Below, piece by piece: positions 56,026 to 63,453 of a stretch of 64,000 nucleotides of DNA (within the stretch, counting starts at the first letter, position 1; each line of letters opens with the position of its first letter). Source of the DNA: Flavobacterium sp. 90 (GTDB taxonomy: Bacteria > Bacteroidota > Bacteroidia > Flavobacteriales > Flavobacteriaceae); NCBI RefSeq assembly GCF_004339525.1, contig NZ_SMGE01000001.1, positions 3,534,001-3,598,000 of the forward strand, given 5' to 3'. A program made the position numbers and the translations under genes. The notes beneath the pieces are model-generated. The model had not been told where the DNA came from and did not search any database. It saw only the letters and a program-made list of their open reading frames with translations.

Positions 56026-56134
56026 CGCTAACCGTTCGCGTGAGGGATAGAAGAGGAAAGCCCACAGCCTGACGAAGGAAGTGCGAGGACTTGAAATGGA
56101 TAGCCCGACCCGCTTTTTTCGGCGGGACACGCCC
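56026..56134 (+). promoter_or_regulatory. Structured 5' leader element, copy 2 (variant)
   Basis: It shares TGAGGGATAGAAG.GGAAA and TTGAAATGGATAGC with copy 3 (61.9 kb), but the outer ends are replaced by GCTAACCGTTCGCG on the left and CCCGACCCGC..GCGGGACACGCCC on the right. A local stem CCCGC/GCGGG lies at 56108-56125. It ends about 78 bases before the GH3 start, in sense orientation. Confidence 0.6.
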
Positions 56135-56145
56135 AAAATATTAAT

Positions 56146-56180
56146 CTTAGTAGCTTAGCAACTTAGTACCTCAGAACCTT
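56146..56180. repeat. CTTAG repeat, half copy
   Basis: CTTAGTAGCTTAGCAACTTAG followed by TACCTCAGAACCTT, matching one arm of the element at 20.3 kb. Confidence 0.55.
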
Positions 56181-56211
56181 AAAAAAAAACTATCTGACCA
56201 TTAAACCATAT

Positions 56212-58509
56212 ATGAAAAATAAAAAAATACTAATTATTGGGGTTTTTGCCCTGTTTATTGTTGGAAATATGAATGCACAGAAAAAGCCTTATTTGGATAA
56301 AAATAAAACTGTTGAAGAACGTATTGATCTTCTTTTGCCATTGATGACGCTGGAGGAAAAAGTGGGGCAAATGAACCAATATAACGGATTTTGGGATGTT
56401 ACGGGACCAGCTCCAAAAGGCGGAACGGCTGAGTTGAAATACGAACATTTACGTAAAGGCTGGGTTGGATCGATGCTGACCGTTCGTGGAGTGAAAGAAG
56501 TTCGCGCAGTTCAGAAAATTGCGGTTGAAGAAACTCGTTTGGGGATTCCGTTGATTATAGGTTTTGACGTTATTCATGGTTATAAAACGTTGAGTCCAAT
56601 TCCGCTGGCAGAAGCTGCGAGTTGGGATTTGGAAGCGATTAAAAAATCGGCGGCTATAGCGGCTGATGAAGCTTCGGCATCTGGAATTAACTGGACTTTT
56701 GGTCCAAATGTCGATGTTGCAAATGATGCTCGTTGGGGACGCGTGATGGAAGGTGCGGGTGAAGATCCGTATTTGGGAAGTAAAATTGCGATCGCTAGAG
56801 TGAAAGGTTTTCAGGGAGAAACAATCGCTGATTTGGCTAAAGTAAATACGATTGCAGCTTGTGCAAAACACTTCGCGGCGTACGGTTATGTTGAGGCCGG
56901 ATTGGAATATAATATTGTAGATATTAGTAATTCTAAATTGTATAATTCGGTTTTGCCACCTTTTAAAGCGACGGTTGACGCTGGAGTTCGTACGTTTATG
57001 AATTCGTTTAATACTTTAAATGGCGTTCCGGCAACGGGAAATGTTTTTTTGCAAAGGGATATTCTAAAAGGAAAATGGAAGTTTGACGGTTTTGTGATTT
57101 CAGATTATGCTTCGATTCGCGAAATGATTGCGCACGGTTATGCAAAAGATGAAGACGATGCAACGGCAAAAGCGGTAATTGCAGGTTCTGATATGGATAT
57201 GGAATCGTATTTGTATGTGGCGAAATTAGCTGCTTTAGTAAGAGAAGGAAAGGTAAAAGAAGCTTTGGTTGATGATGCAGTTCGCAGAATTTTGCGTGTA
57301 AAATTTGAATTGGGATTATTTGACAACCCTTATAAAAATTGTGACGAAAAACGTGAAAAAGCGGTTGTTGGAAGTAAAGCCAATAATGATGGAGTTCTGG
57401 ACATGGCGAAGAAGTCTATTGTATTGTTGAAGAATGACAAAGGTTTACTTCCGCTAAAGAAATCCGGACAAAAGATTGCTTTGATTGGCGCTTTGGCAAA
57501 CGATAAAAATAGTCCGTTAGGAAGTTGGAGAATTGCTTCGGATAATAATACTGCAGTTTCGGTTTTGGAAGGAATGCAGCAATACAAAGACAATCAATTG
57601 ACGTTTGAAAAAGGTGCTGATTTGGTTGTTGGAAAAACAAGTTTCTTAGATGAGGTTATTTTTAATACAACTGATAAAAGCGGTTTTGAAGCGGCAAAAA
57701 CAGTTGCAAAAAATGCCGATGTTGTCGTGATGGTTTTAGGTGAACATGGTTTTCAAAGTGGTGAGGGAAGAAGTAGAACGGATCTTAATTTGCCTGGAGT
57801 TCAGCAAGAATTACTGGAAGAAATTTATAAAGTGAATCCAAATGTTGTTTTGGTTTTAAATAATGGTCGTCCGTTGAGTATTCCGTGGGCTGCAGAGCAT
57901 GTTCCTGCGATTGTTGAAGCTTGGCATTTAGGAACTCAAACAGGAAATGCTGTTGCGCAGGTTTTATACGGAGATTATAATCCAAGTGGAAAATTGCCTA
58001 TGTCATTCCCTAGAAATGTAGGGCAGGTTCCGATTTATTACAATAAATACAGTACGGGAAGACCAATAGATGTTGACAAAAATGTTTTCTGGTCGCATTA
58101 TATGGATGTAGAAAAAACACCTCAGTTTCCGTTTGGTTTTGGTTTGAGTTATACCAAATTTGATTATAAAGATCTGAAATTAAATAAAACTGCTTTTGCA
58201 AAAGGCGAAAATGTACAAGTAAGCGTTACGGTTACAAACTCTGGAAATTATGACGGAAAAGAAGTCGTACAATTGTATATTCATGATCAATATGCAAGCA
58301 TTATTCGACCAATAAAAGAGTTAAAAGGGTTTGAATTAGTTGACTTGAAAAAGGGAGAAACTAAAACAGTAACTTTTACTTTGACAGATAAAGAACTTGG
58401 TTTTTATGATAATGATGGGAATTATTTAGTAGAACCAGGAACTTTTAAAATCATGGTTGGAGGAAGTTCTGAAAATGGTTTAGAAAGTGGTTTTGAAATA
58501 AAAGAGTAA
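56212..58509 (+). CDS. bglX: GH3 beta-glucosidase (BglX-like)
   Basis: 765 residues, as for BglX. A signal peptide (about 1-21, MNAQ) is followed by the GH3 N-terminal domain, with GFDVIHGYKTLSPIPLAEAASWD, AKHFAAYGY and nucleophile Asp298 in FVISDYASI. A GH3 C-terminal domain (about 395-620) with LGEHGFQSGEGRSRTDLNLPG follows, and then a fibronectin-III-like domain to the end. It hydrolyses beta-glucosides released from glucomannan or xyloglucan in the periplasm. The structured leader element precedes it. Confidence 0.92.
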   Translation: MKNKKILIIGVFALFIVGNMNAQKKPYLDKNKTVEERIDLLLPLMTLEEKVGQMNQYNGFWDVTGPAPKGGTAELKYEHLRKGWVGSMLTVRGVKEVRAVQKIAVEETRLGIPLIIGFDVIHGYKTLSPIPLAEAASWDLEAIKKSAAIAADEASASGINWTFGPNVDVANDARWGRVMEGAGEDPYLGSKIAIARVKGFQGETIADLAKVNTIAACAKHFAAYGYVEAGLEYNIVDISNSKLYNSVLPPFKATVDAGVRTFMNSFNTLNGVPATGNVFLQRDILKGKWKFDGFVISDYASIREMIAHGYAKDEDDATAKAVIAGSDMDMESYLYVAKLAALVREGKVKEALVDDAVRRILRVKFELGLFDNPYKNCDEKREKAVVGSKANNDGVLDMAKKSIVLLKNDKGLLPLKKSGQKIALIGALANDKNSPLGSWRIASDNNTAVSVLEGMQQYKDNQLTFEKGADLVVGKTSFLDEVIFNTTDKSGFEAAKTVAKNADVVVMVLGEHGFQSGEGRSRTDLNLPGVQQELLEEIYKVNPNVVLVLNNGRPLSIPWAAEHVPAIVEAWHLGTQTGNAVAQVLYGDYNPSGKLPMSFPRNVGQVPIYYNKYSTGRPIDVDKNVFWSHYMDVEKTPQFPFGFGLSYTKFDYKDLKLNKTAFAKGENVQVSVTVTNSGNYDGKEVVQLYIHDQYASIIRPIKELKGFELVDLKKGETKTVTFTLTDKELGFYDNDGNYLVEPGTFKIMVGGSSENGLESGFEIKE

Positions 58510-58800
58510 AGTTTTTTAATCTCGCAAAGCCGCGAAGCCGCAAAGTTTTTTTTCGCCACGAATTCACGAATAAATTGTTTTAAATTCGTGAATTCGTGGC
58601 GATTTTTTTTGCATAGCCCCTAGTTTTAACTAGGGGAAGATGAATTGGTTTTAATTTTTTTAAGGCTTTAGCCAAATTATTAATGTTTTGGCTAAAGCCC
58701 TTTTCTGTACAAATCCTATCCCCTAGTTGAAACTAGGGGCTATGTATGAAAAACTTTGCGTCTCTGCGTCTTTGCGCGATTAAAAAAAAACACAACTTTA
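58510..58800. repeat. Concentric set of nested palindromes
   Basis: Four nested pairs between convergent genes. Outer: AATCTCGCAAAG (58518-58529) with CTTTGCGCGATT (58770-58781), one mismatch. GCCACGAATTCACGAAT (58555-58571) with ATTCGTGAATTCGTGGC (58584-58600), perfect. CATAGCCCCTAGTTT (58612-58626) with AAACTAGGGGCTATG (58730-58744), perfect. GGCTTTAGCCAAA (58664-58676) with TTTGGCTAAAGCC (58687-58699), perfect. Each CCCCTAGTT..AACTAGGGG arm is also a hairpin on its own. Confidence 0.85.
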
Positions 58801-59139
58801 TTAATAAATTTCTAAAATCATTAGATCTTTATTAGAAATAAAAGATTCAATAATTTCCTTTTTTGAAATTAGAATTTGAGCAATTTCTTTTGTGTTTTTA
58901 TTAAAAGTTTTTAAAATAATGACTTTTGGAGGAGTTCCTTTTAAAAGTAATAATTTTTCAAAATCGTCATCATGTGTAAGTATGGTAAAGTTGTTTTTTC
59001 TTGCAAACTCCCAGATTTCTATATCTTTCGCAGGCTGTTTTATATTAATTATGTCTTTAGCATGTAAGCAGCCTACAAAGGCATTTTCAACAAGCTTTAT
59101 TGTTCTCCACGAAATATTAGCGTCCAAAAGTAATTTCAT
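58801..59139 (-). CDS. DUF5615 PIN-like protein (putative toxin)
   Basis: 112 residues. MKLLLDANISWRTIKLVENAF begins a PIN-like fold whose acidic Asp6 and later WEFARKNNFTILTHDDDFEKLL residues match the DUF5615/Mut7-C type nuclease site. It is the downstream gene of a pair with a DUF433 protein and overlaps it by one base (TAATG), the usual toxin-second layout. A likely role is an RNase checked by the partner; the substrate is unknown. Confidence 0.85.
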   Translation of the reverse strand: MKLLLDANISWRTIKLVENAFVGCLHAKDIINIKQPAKDIEIWEFARKNNFTILTHDDDFEKLLLLKGTPPKVIILKTFNKNTKEIAQILISKKEIIESFISNKDLMILEIY

Positions 59140-59369
59140 TATGCTGCTACTATTTTTGTAATGTTTTCTCTATTAGCAGCAAAAGCCAAAGCAGCAAGAA
59201 TATGCTCTTTTTTTAATTCAGGAAAATCTTCAATGATTTCGTCAAAAGACATTCCCGTAGAAAGCCAGGAAAGAATATCAGAAACACAAATTCTAGTTCC
59301 ATTAATGACAGGTTTACCAAATCTAATGTCTGGATTTATCGAAATTAAATTTTGCCAATTATTTTCCAT
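59139..59369 (-). CDS. DUF433 protein (putative antitoxin)
   Basis: 76 residues with the family consensus SINPDIRFGKPVINGTRICV (DNA-binding/antitoxin-like beta segment), DILSWLSTGMSFDEIIEDFPEL and LAALAFAANRE. DUF433 proteins are VapB-like partners of DUF5615 proteins. It is transcribed first, which allows the pair to be autoregulated. The overlap with the downstream gene suggests coupled translation. Confidence 0.85.
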   Translation of the reverse strand: MENNWQNLISINPDIRFGKPVINGTRICVSDILSWLSTGMSFDEIIEDFPELKKEHILAALAFAANRENITKIVAA

Positions 59370-59385
59370 AATTTTATTATTTAAA

Positions 59386-59393
59386 CAAATTTA
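59386..59393 (-). promoter_or_regulatory. -7 element of the DUF433/DUF5615 pair
   Basis: On the minus strand it reads TAAATTTG, a full match, 17 bases before the DUF433 start. Confidence 0.45.
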
Positions 59394-59482
59394 CAAAATT
59401 AAAGACTAATTAGATTTTTAAAAATTGAAGTTTGTTTTCTACCTTTAAAATCTATAAAACTACCAACCATTAAAGTAAAACA

Positions 59483-60439
59483 ATGAAATATAACAGATGT
59501 GGAAAAAGCGGGTTATTATTGCCGGAAATTTCTTTAGGATTATGGCACAATTTCGGATCCGTTGATAATTTTGATAATGCAGAATCTATTGCTGTAGAAG
59601 CTTTTGATAAAGGAATTACTCATTTTGATCTTGCGAATAATTACGGACCAATTCCAGGTTCGGCGGAGACTAATTTTGGAAAAATCCTGTGGCATAATTT
59701 TCAGGGAAATTTGCGTGATGAAATTATTATTTCGACCAAAGCAGGTTATACAATGTGGAACGGACCTTATGGAGATTGGGGTTCCCGCAAATATTTACTG
59801 TCAAGTTTAGATCAGAGTTTAAAGCGAATGAAAGTCGATTATGTAGATATTTTCTATTCGCATCGTCCTGATCCCGAGACGCCAATTGAAGAAACCATGA
59901 TGGCGCTCGATTATGCCGTTAGATCCGGAAAAGCGTTGTATGTTGGAATCAGTAATTATTCGGCAGAGCAGACTCGTGTTGCGGTTGATGTTTTGAAACA
60001 GTTGGGAACGCCATGTTTGATTCATCAGGCAAAATATTCGATGTTGGAACGTTGGGTAGAAAATGGTTTGCTGGATGTTCTCGAAGAAAAAGGAGTTGGT
60101 TGTATAGCATTTTCGCCTTTGGCACAAGGACTTTTAACAGATAAATATCTAAACGGAATTCCGGAAAATTCAAGAGCACATAATCCAAACGGACATTTAA
60201 AAGAAAACGAGGTGACGCAGGAACGCATTCAGAAATTAGTTCAACTGAATGAAATTGCTCAAAACCGTAATCAATCTTTGGCACAAATGGCTTTGGCCTG
60301 GTTGCAAAAAGACAAAAGAATTACGTCCGTTTTAATTGGCGCAAGTTCCGTGAGACAATTAAATAATAATATTGATTGTTTGCAAAGTCTGGAATTTTCA
60401 TCAGATGAATTGAATGCGATTGAAAAGATTTTAGCGTAA
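59483..60439 (+). CDS. Aldo/keto reductase (YghZ-like)
   Basis: 318 residues forming a TIM barrel. The tetrad is visible: Asp and Tyr in THFDLANNYGPIPGSAE, Lys in ISTKAGYTMW and His in FYSHRPDPETP. NADP-binding residues lie in VLIGASSVRQL near the end. The GPIPGSAE insertion and KYLLSSLDQSLKRMKVDYVDI match the glyceraldehyde-3-phosphate reductase (YghZ) and potassium-channel beta-subunit subgroup. It may reduce sugar aldehydes released during glycan breakdown; the neighbours support only a general role in sugar metabolism. Confidence 0.9.
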   Translation: MKYNRCGKSGLLLPEISLGLWHNFGSVDNFDNAESIAVEAFDKGITHFDLANNYGPIPGSAETNFGKILWHNFQGNLRDEIIISTKAGYTMWNGPYGDWGSRKYLLSSLDQSLKRMKVDYVDIFYSHRPDPETPIEETMMALDYAVRSGKALYVGISNYSAEQTRVAVDVLKQLGTPCLIHQAKYSMLERWVENGLLDVLEEKGVGCIAFSPLAQGLLTDKYLNGIPENSRAHNPNGHLKENEVTQERIQKLVQLNEIAQNRNQSLAQMALAWLQKDKRITSVLIGASSVRQLNNNIDCLQSLEFSSDELNAIEKILA

Positions 60440-60515
60440 GATGTGAAATGTGTTTTGTAAAATGTATTCTGTAAAATGTGAATTGTATACGTGTTGATTG
60501 TAGAGGCGCAAAATC

Positions 60516-60540
60516 GTAGAGGCGCACAGCAGTGCGTCTC
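60516..60540. repeat. GTAGAGGCGCAC palindromic unit
   Basis: A 25-base hairpin starting GTAGAGGCGCACAGCAGTGC, ending GTCTC; a partial unit (GTAGAGGCGCA at 60500-60510) precedes it. It belongs to the family at 27.96-28.04 kb. Confidence 0.75.
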
Positions 60541-60554
60541 CGTTATGAATAAAT

Positions 60555-60586
60555 AAACCCGACAGGTTTTAAAATCTGTCGGGTTT
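60555..60586. terminator. Bidirectional terminator between convergent genes
   Basis: The stem AAACCCGACAG (60555-60565) with CTGTCGGGTTT (60576-60586) and a palindromic loop TTTTAAAA. It serves the reductase (+) and the GH5 gene (-). Confidence 0.75.
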
Positions 60587-60615
60587 GAAATATAAAAGAT
60601 TCGTTACGATTTAAA

Positions 60616-61899
60616 TTATTTCAATTTTTGATTGTATTTCTTCACAATATCCAAAGTCGATTTATCCGAAGAAAAAACAGAGTTTAATCCTTGAGGTTCT
60701 TGTGGCGGATCTGTTGTTAAAGGATCGCCGGGATTCCATTTTCCGGTTGCGTTAACCGCTTTTCCTTCGCCGCCAAATCCCCAGAAATTTGCCGCTTGCA
60801 ACGGACCATTGTTTTTACGGCTTTCGGCAACTCGGTTAAAAATGTAATTGTAGAAAATATCTCTGCTCGCAACAGTTGAGGTTCCAAGTAAACTTTCGTT
60901 TTCTCTTCCCAAACCAAATTCTTCGATAATAATTGGTCGTTTCAAATTATTGGCTACAGCAATATGTTCGTCAATATATTTTCCCGCATTTTCGAGTGTT
61001 GTTGGCAAAGTTTTTTCTGCATTATCAGCCTTAAACCAATTCCAGTTTTTGGGCCAAATATGCATTGTCAAATAATCAATATTTGTGTTTTGATGCGTTC
61101 GTTCGAAAATTCCCATACTGTCGTTCGAACTATTTTTCCCTTCAGAACCTGTAGAAATCAGATGATTTTTGTCTAAACTGTCAATTAAATCTACAATATT
61201 ATTCAGCCAAGTTGTGAATTTTGCTTCATTTTCTACCGTAAAAAGTCTTGGTTCGTTCCCAACTTGCCACGCCATAATCGTATTATCTTCCGTATATTTT
61301 TTATGCGAATAAGCGTTAGTTCTTCCAATAATAAATTTCACATGATCTTCTAAACCTTTCATACAAGGTTCACAACTATAAAATTGTTGTGTATAAGCCA
61401 TAAATTGTGGCCACGTATTTGGAGCAATATTCGGAACCGGAATTGGACCTTTTCCATTCCATTCTAAATATTGCGACATTCCGCCGGACCATTCCCAGTT
61501 GTTGGTCAAATACAAAACCGCATACATTTTTCGTTTGCTCATTTCGTTAATCAAAAAATCTAAACCATCCAGCAAATCTTCATCATATTTTCCCTGCTCA
61601 TATTGCAAAGCCGGGCGAACGGTAAAATCATATTTTCCGCCATCGCCGCCAACTAAAATCCTTAAATTGTCGATTCCGTATTTCTGCATTAAATCCAGTT
61701 CCCGAAGCAATCTTTTTCGGTCACCCACTTTTTTCGAAGCTAACAAACTTCCGTACCAATAATTCGTGCCAATATAACTGTACGGCTTATCGCCTTTGTA
61801 AAATTGCGTTCCCTTCACCGTAATTCTTTCCTGCGACTGACAAGCGATCGTAGAAAAAATTAAAGCTAATCCGAGAGTTTTTAGAAATCTATTTTTCAT
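60616..61899 (-). CDS. GH5 glycoside hydrolase, probable beta-mannanase, lipoprotein
   Basis: 427 residues from the ATG at 61899. The frame is open 27 codons further up, but that part is a translation of the leader repeat, and the signal peptide (lipobox FSTIAC) starts at this Met. The GH5 barrel has VKGTQFYKGDKPYSYIGTNY at its start, AWQVGNEPRLF with acid/base Glu216, DYLTMHIWPKNWNW, and the nucleophile in PIIIEEFGLGRE (Glu327). The GTNYWYG start and LTMHIWPKNW stretch fit the mannanase subfamily 7. It sits downstream of GH26 on the same strand, which supports mannan as substrate. Confidence 0.88.
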   Translation of the reverse strand: MKNRFLKTLGLALIFSTIACQSQERITVKGTQFYKGDKPYSYIGTNYWYGSLLASKKVGDRKRLLRELDLMQKYGIDNLRILVGGDGGKYDFTVRPALQYEQGKYDEDLLDGLDFLINEMSKRKMYAVLYLTNNWEWSGGMSQYLEWNGKGPIPVPNIAPNTWPQFMAYTQQFYSCEPCMKGLEDHVKFIIGRTNAYSHKKYTEDNTIMAWQVGNEPRLFTVENEAKFTTWLNNIVDLIDSLDKNHLISTGSEGKNSSNDSMGIFERTHQNTNIDYLTMHIWPKNWNWFKADNAEKTLPTTLENAGKYIDEHIAVANNLKRPIIIEEFGLGRENESLLGTSTVASRDIFYNYIFNRVAESRKNNGPLQAANFWGFGGEGKAVNATGKWNPGDPLTTDPPQEPQGLNSVFSSDKSTLDIVKKYNQKLK

Positions 61900-61914
61900 T
61901 TTTTCATTTTTTTT

Positions 61915-61999
61915 GGAGCTATTTCCTGCTATCCATTTCAATCTTTTTATTTTTAAAGAAAAAATAAAAAGGATTTCCACTTCTATCAGGGCTAGGGCT
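61915..61999 (-). promoter_or_regulatory. Structured 5' leader element, copy 3
   Basis: Read on the minus strand: AGCCCTAGCCCTGATAGAAG, GGAAATCC, an AT-rich stem (CTTTTTATT with AATAAAAAG), GAAATGGATAGC, AGGAAATAGCTCC. It ends 15 bases before the GH5 ATG, in sense orientation, so it occupies the whole proximal leader. Confidence 0.65.
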
Positions 62000-62034
62000 T
62001 TAGGTGTTTATTAGTGACTTTTTTTTCCACAATC

Positions 62035-62136
62035 TTGTCATTTCGAGGAACGAGAAATCTCACAAGAAACTCCGTTGCTAAAATCTTCAATCTTTGTCGA
62101 TTCACGAGTGTGATTTCTCCTTGCGTCGAAATGACA
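62035..62136. repeat. GTCATTTCGA inverted repeat, copy 2
   Basis: The arms TTGTCATTTCGA (62035-62046) and TCGAAATGACAA (62125-62136) are perfect, with inner GAGAAATCTCAC against GTGTGATTTCTC. It lies between the GH26 and GH5 genes. Confidence 0.8.
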
Positions 62137-62197
62137 AAAAAACCGCGTAAACCTGTTTAAATCTGTTCAAATCCGTGTGCCATTTTAACGATAACCG

Positions 62198-63445
62198 TTA
62201 CTTTGGTAATTCATACATCTTAGGCAAAGTATTCAATAATGCCGATTTTGGTTTTGTAGCAAATGTTTTAAAATCTGTCGCATTCGATACAGAACCATTC
62301 GGAACAAAATATCCGTCTTTAACATTGTTCCAGAACATTACATAACTAATCGATATCGTCGAATCATATCCTTGAGTATTGCTTATTGCGCCATATAAAT
62401 AATTCGAAAACCAATCTGTAACGGGAGATTTTGTTGCCGTAACCTGATATCCCGTTTCTGTCAATGCTGCGATTTTTACTTTACTGGCTGCCAGACTTCC
62501 AATCATTATTAGTTTTGCATTTGCTTTAGTAGCGCCAGTTTGACCTTGATTATCAAAATCACCATAATTATCCATTCCAAGAACGTCGACATATTTATCT
62601 CCGGGATATCTGCTTAAATAATTATCTGCGGTTGTATAAGAGTTGTCAGGCGAAAAAGCATACAAAACGTTATGAACACCTTTTGTGTTTTTTAAATAAT
62701 CAACCGTAAATTGATACACTTTTTTATAATCATCGGCAGAACAAAAATTAGCGCCCCACCAAAACCAGCTTCCGTCAAACTCATGAAACGGTCTGAAAAT
62801 TACTGGAATCAATTCGCCATTTGCACCTTTTAAACTTAAGAATACACTTGCAACTTTGTCCAGTTTTTTCTTGTACCATTCGTTGTTTGCTCCACCAGGT
62901 AGAATACTTTTAAAAGCTGTTGCTTTTTGGCTGTCAGTCATATCTGATGCATAAAAAGAATCTTCCTTATTAGGTTCTCTTAAATGCCACGAAAAAGTAT
63001 TGATTATACCTTTCGCGTAAGCACTTTTTACATTACTAATTGTATTTAATTCTTGTTGATAAAACCAATTATCTGCTTGATTATTGTTGTTTTTGTCAGT
63101 AATAAATATAAAGTCAGAACCTAAAAGAGCAGGATCAGAACCTGTATTTTTTTTTATATCCGAGTCTCCGCCATTATCCTGATAAAAACCACTAAAAGCA
63201 TCTTGTTGTCCGATTGCGATTTTAGTTTTTGCCAGTTTTTTTAAGTTATAAAATAAAGCTACAGTTTCTTTGGTAGCACTTGGATCGACCATGTATGTGG
63301 TAGCGTTTTGTGTCGTCAACGGATCTGTTTCTGCAGGCGGATTACTGATTACTTCATCTTGTGATCCATTATTATCACTAGAACAACTTGTCAGGGCTAA
63401 AACCGAGAGACTTATAAATGCTATTTTGAGAAATGTAGTTTTCAT
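62198..63445 (-). CDS. GH26 beta-mannanase, lipoprotein
   Basis: 415 residues with a lipoprotein signal (LALTSC, Cys21). A Pro/Thr-rich linker leads to the GH26 barrel: KIAIGQQDAFSGFY at the start, FSWHLREPN, VIFRPFHEFDGSWFWWG with acid/base Glu222, LGMDNYGDF, and nucleophile Glu330 in IAALTETGYQ. This is the endo-beta-mannanase family. As a lipoprotein it may act on the cell surface, cutting mannan before import. It starts eight bases after the upstream carbohydrate-binding gene, so the two are cotranscribed. Confidence 0.92.
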   Translation of the reverse strand: MKTTFLKIAFISLSVLALTSCSSDNNGSQDEVISNPPAETDPLTTQNATTYMVDPSATKETVALFYNLKKLAKTKIAIGQQDAFSGFYQDNGGDSDIKKNTGSDPALLGSDFIFITDKNNNNQADNWFYQQELNTISNVKSAYAKGIINTFSWHLREPNKEDSFYASDMTDSQKATAFKSILPGGANNEWYKKKLDKVASVFLSLKGANGELIPVIFRPFHEFDGSWFWWGANFCSADDYKKVYQFTVDYLKNTKGVHNVLYAFSPDNSYTTADNYLSRYPGDKYVDVLGMDNYGDFDNQGQTGATKANAKLIMIGSLAASKVKIAALTETGYQVTATKSPVTDWFSNYLYGAISNTQGYDSTISISYVMFWNNVKDGYFVPNGSVSNATDFKTFATKPKSALLNTLPKMYELPK

Positions 63446-63453
63446 TTTAAATT

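Larger units (their letters stand above)
55743..56211. other. Intergenic region with repeats and leader element
   Basis: A 469-base region with no supported gene. It contains repeat DNA at 55820-55982, the structured leader element copy 2 (about 56026-56134) and a half copy of the CTAAG repeat (56146-56180). A 60-codon ORF at 55777-55959 is only a translation of the repeat. Confidence 0.7.

Noticed and set aside
56026..56134. tRNA or rRNA fragment suggested by the GC-richer, structured stretch
   Set aside because: No T-loop, anticodon arm or CCA end can be drawn; similarity to the leader elements at 26.4 and 61.9 kb explains it better.
58510..58800. Insertion sequence remnant
   Set aside because: Only short palindromes are present; no transposase fragment or target-site duplication is visible.
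61900..61980. 27-codon N-terminal extension of the GH5 protein
   Set aside because: It translates the structured leader element; the lipoprotein signal starts at the ATG at 61899.
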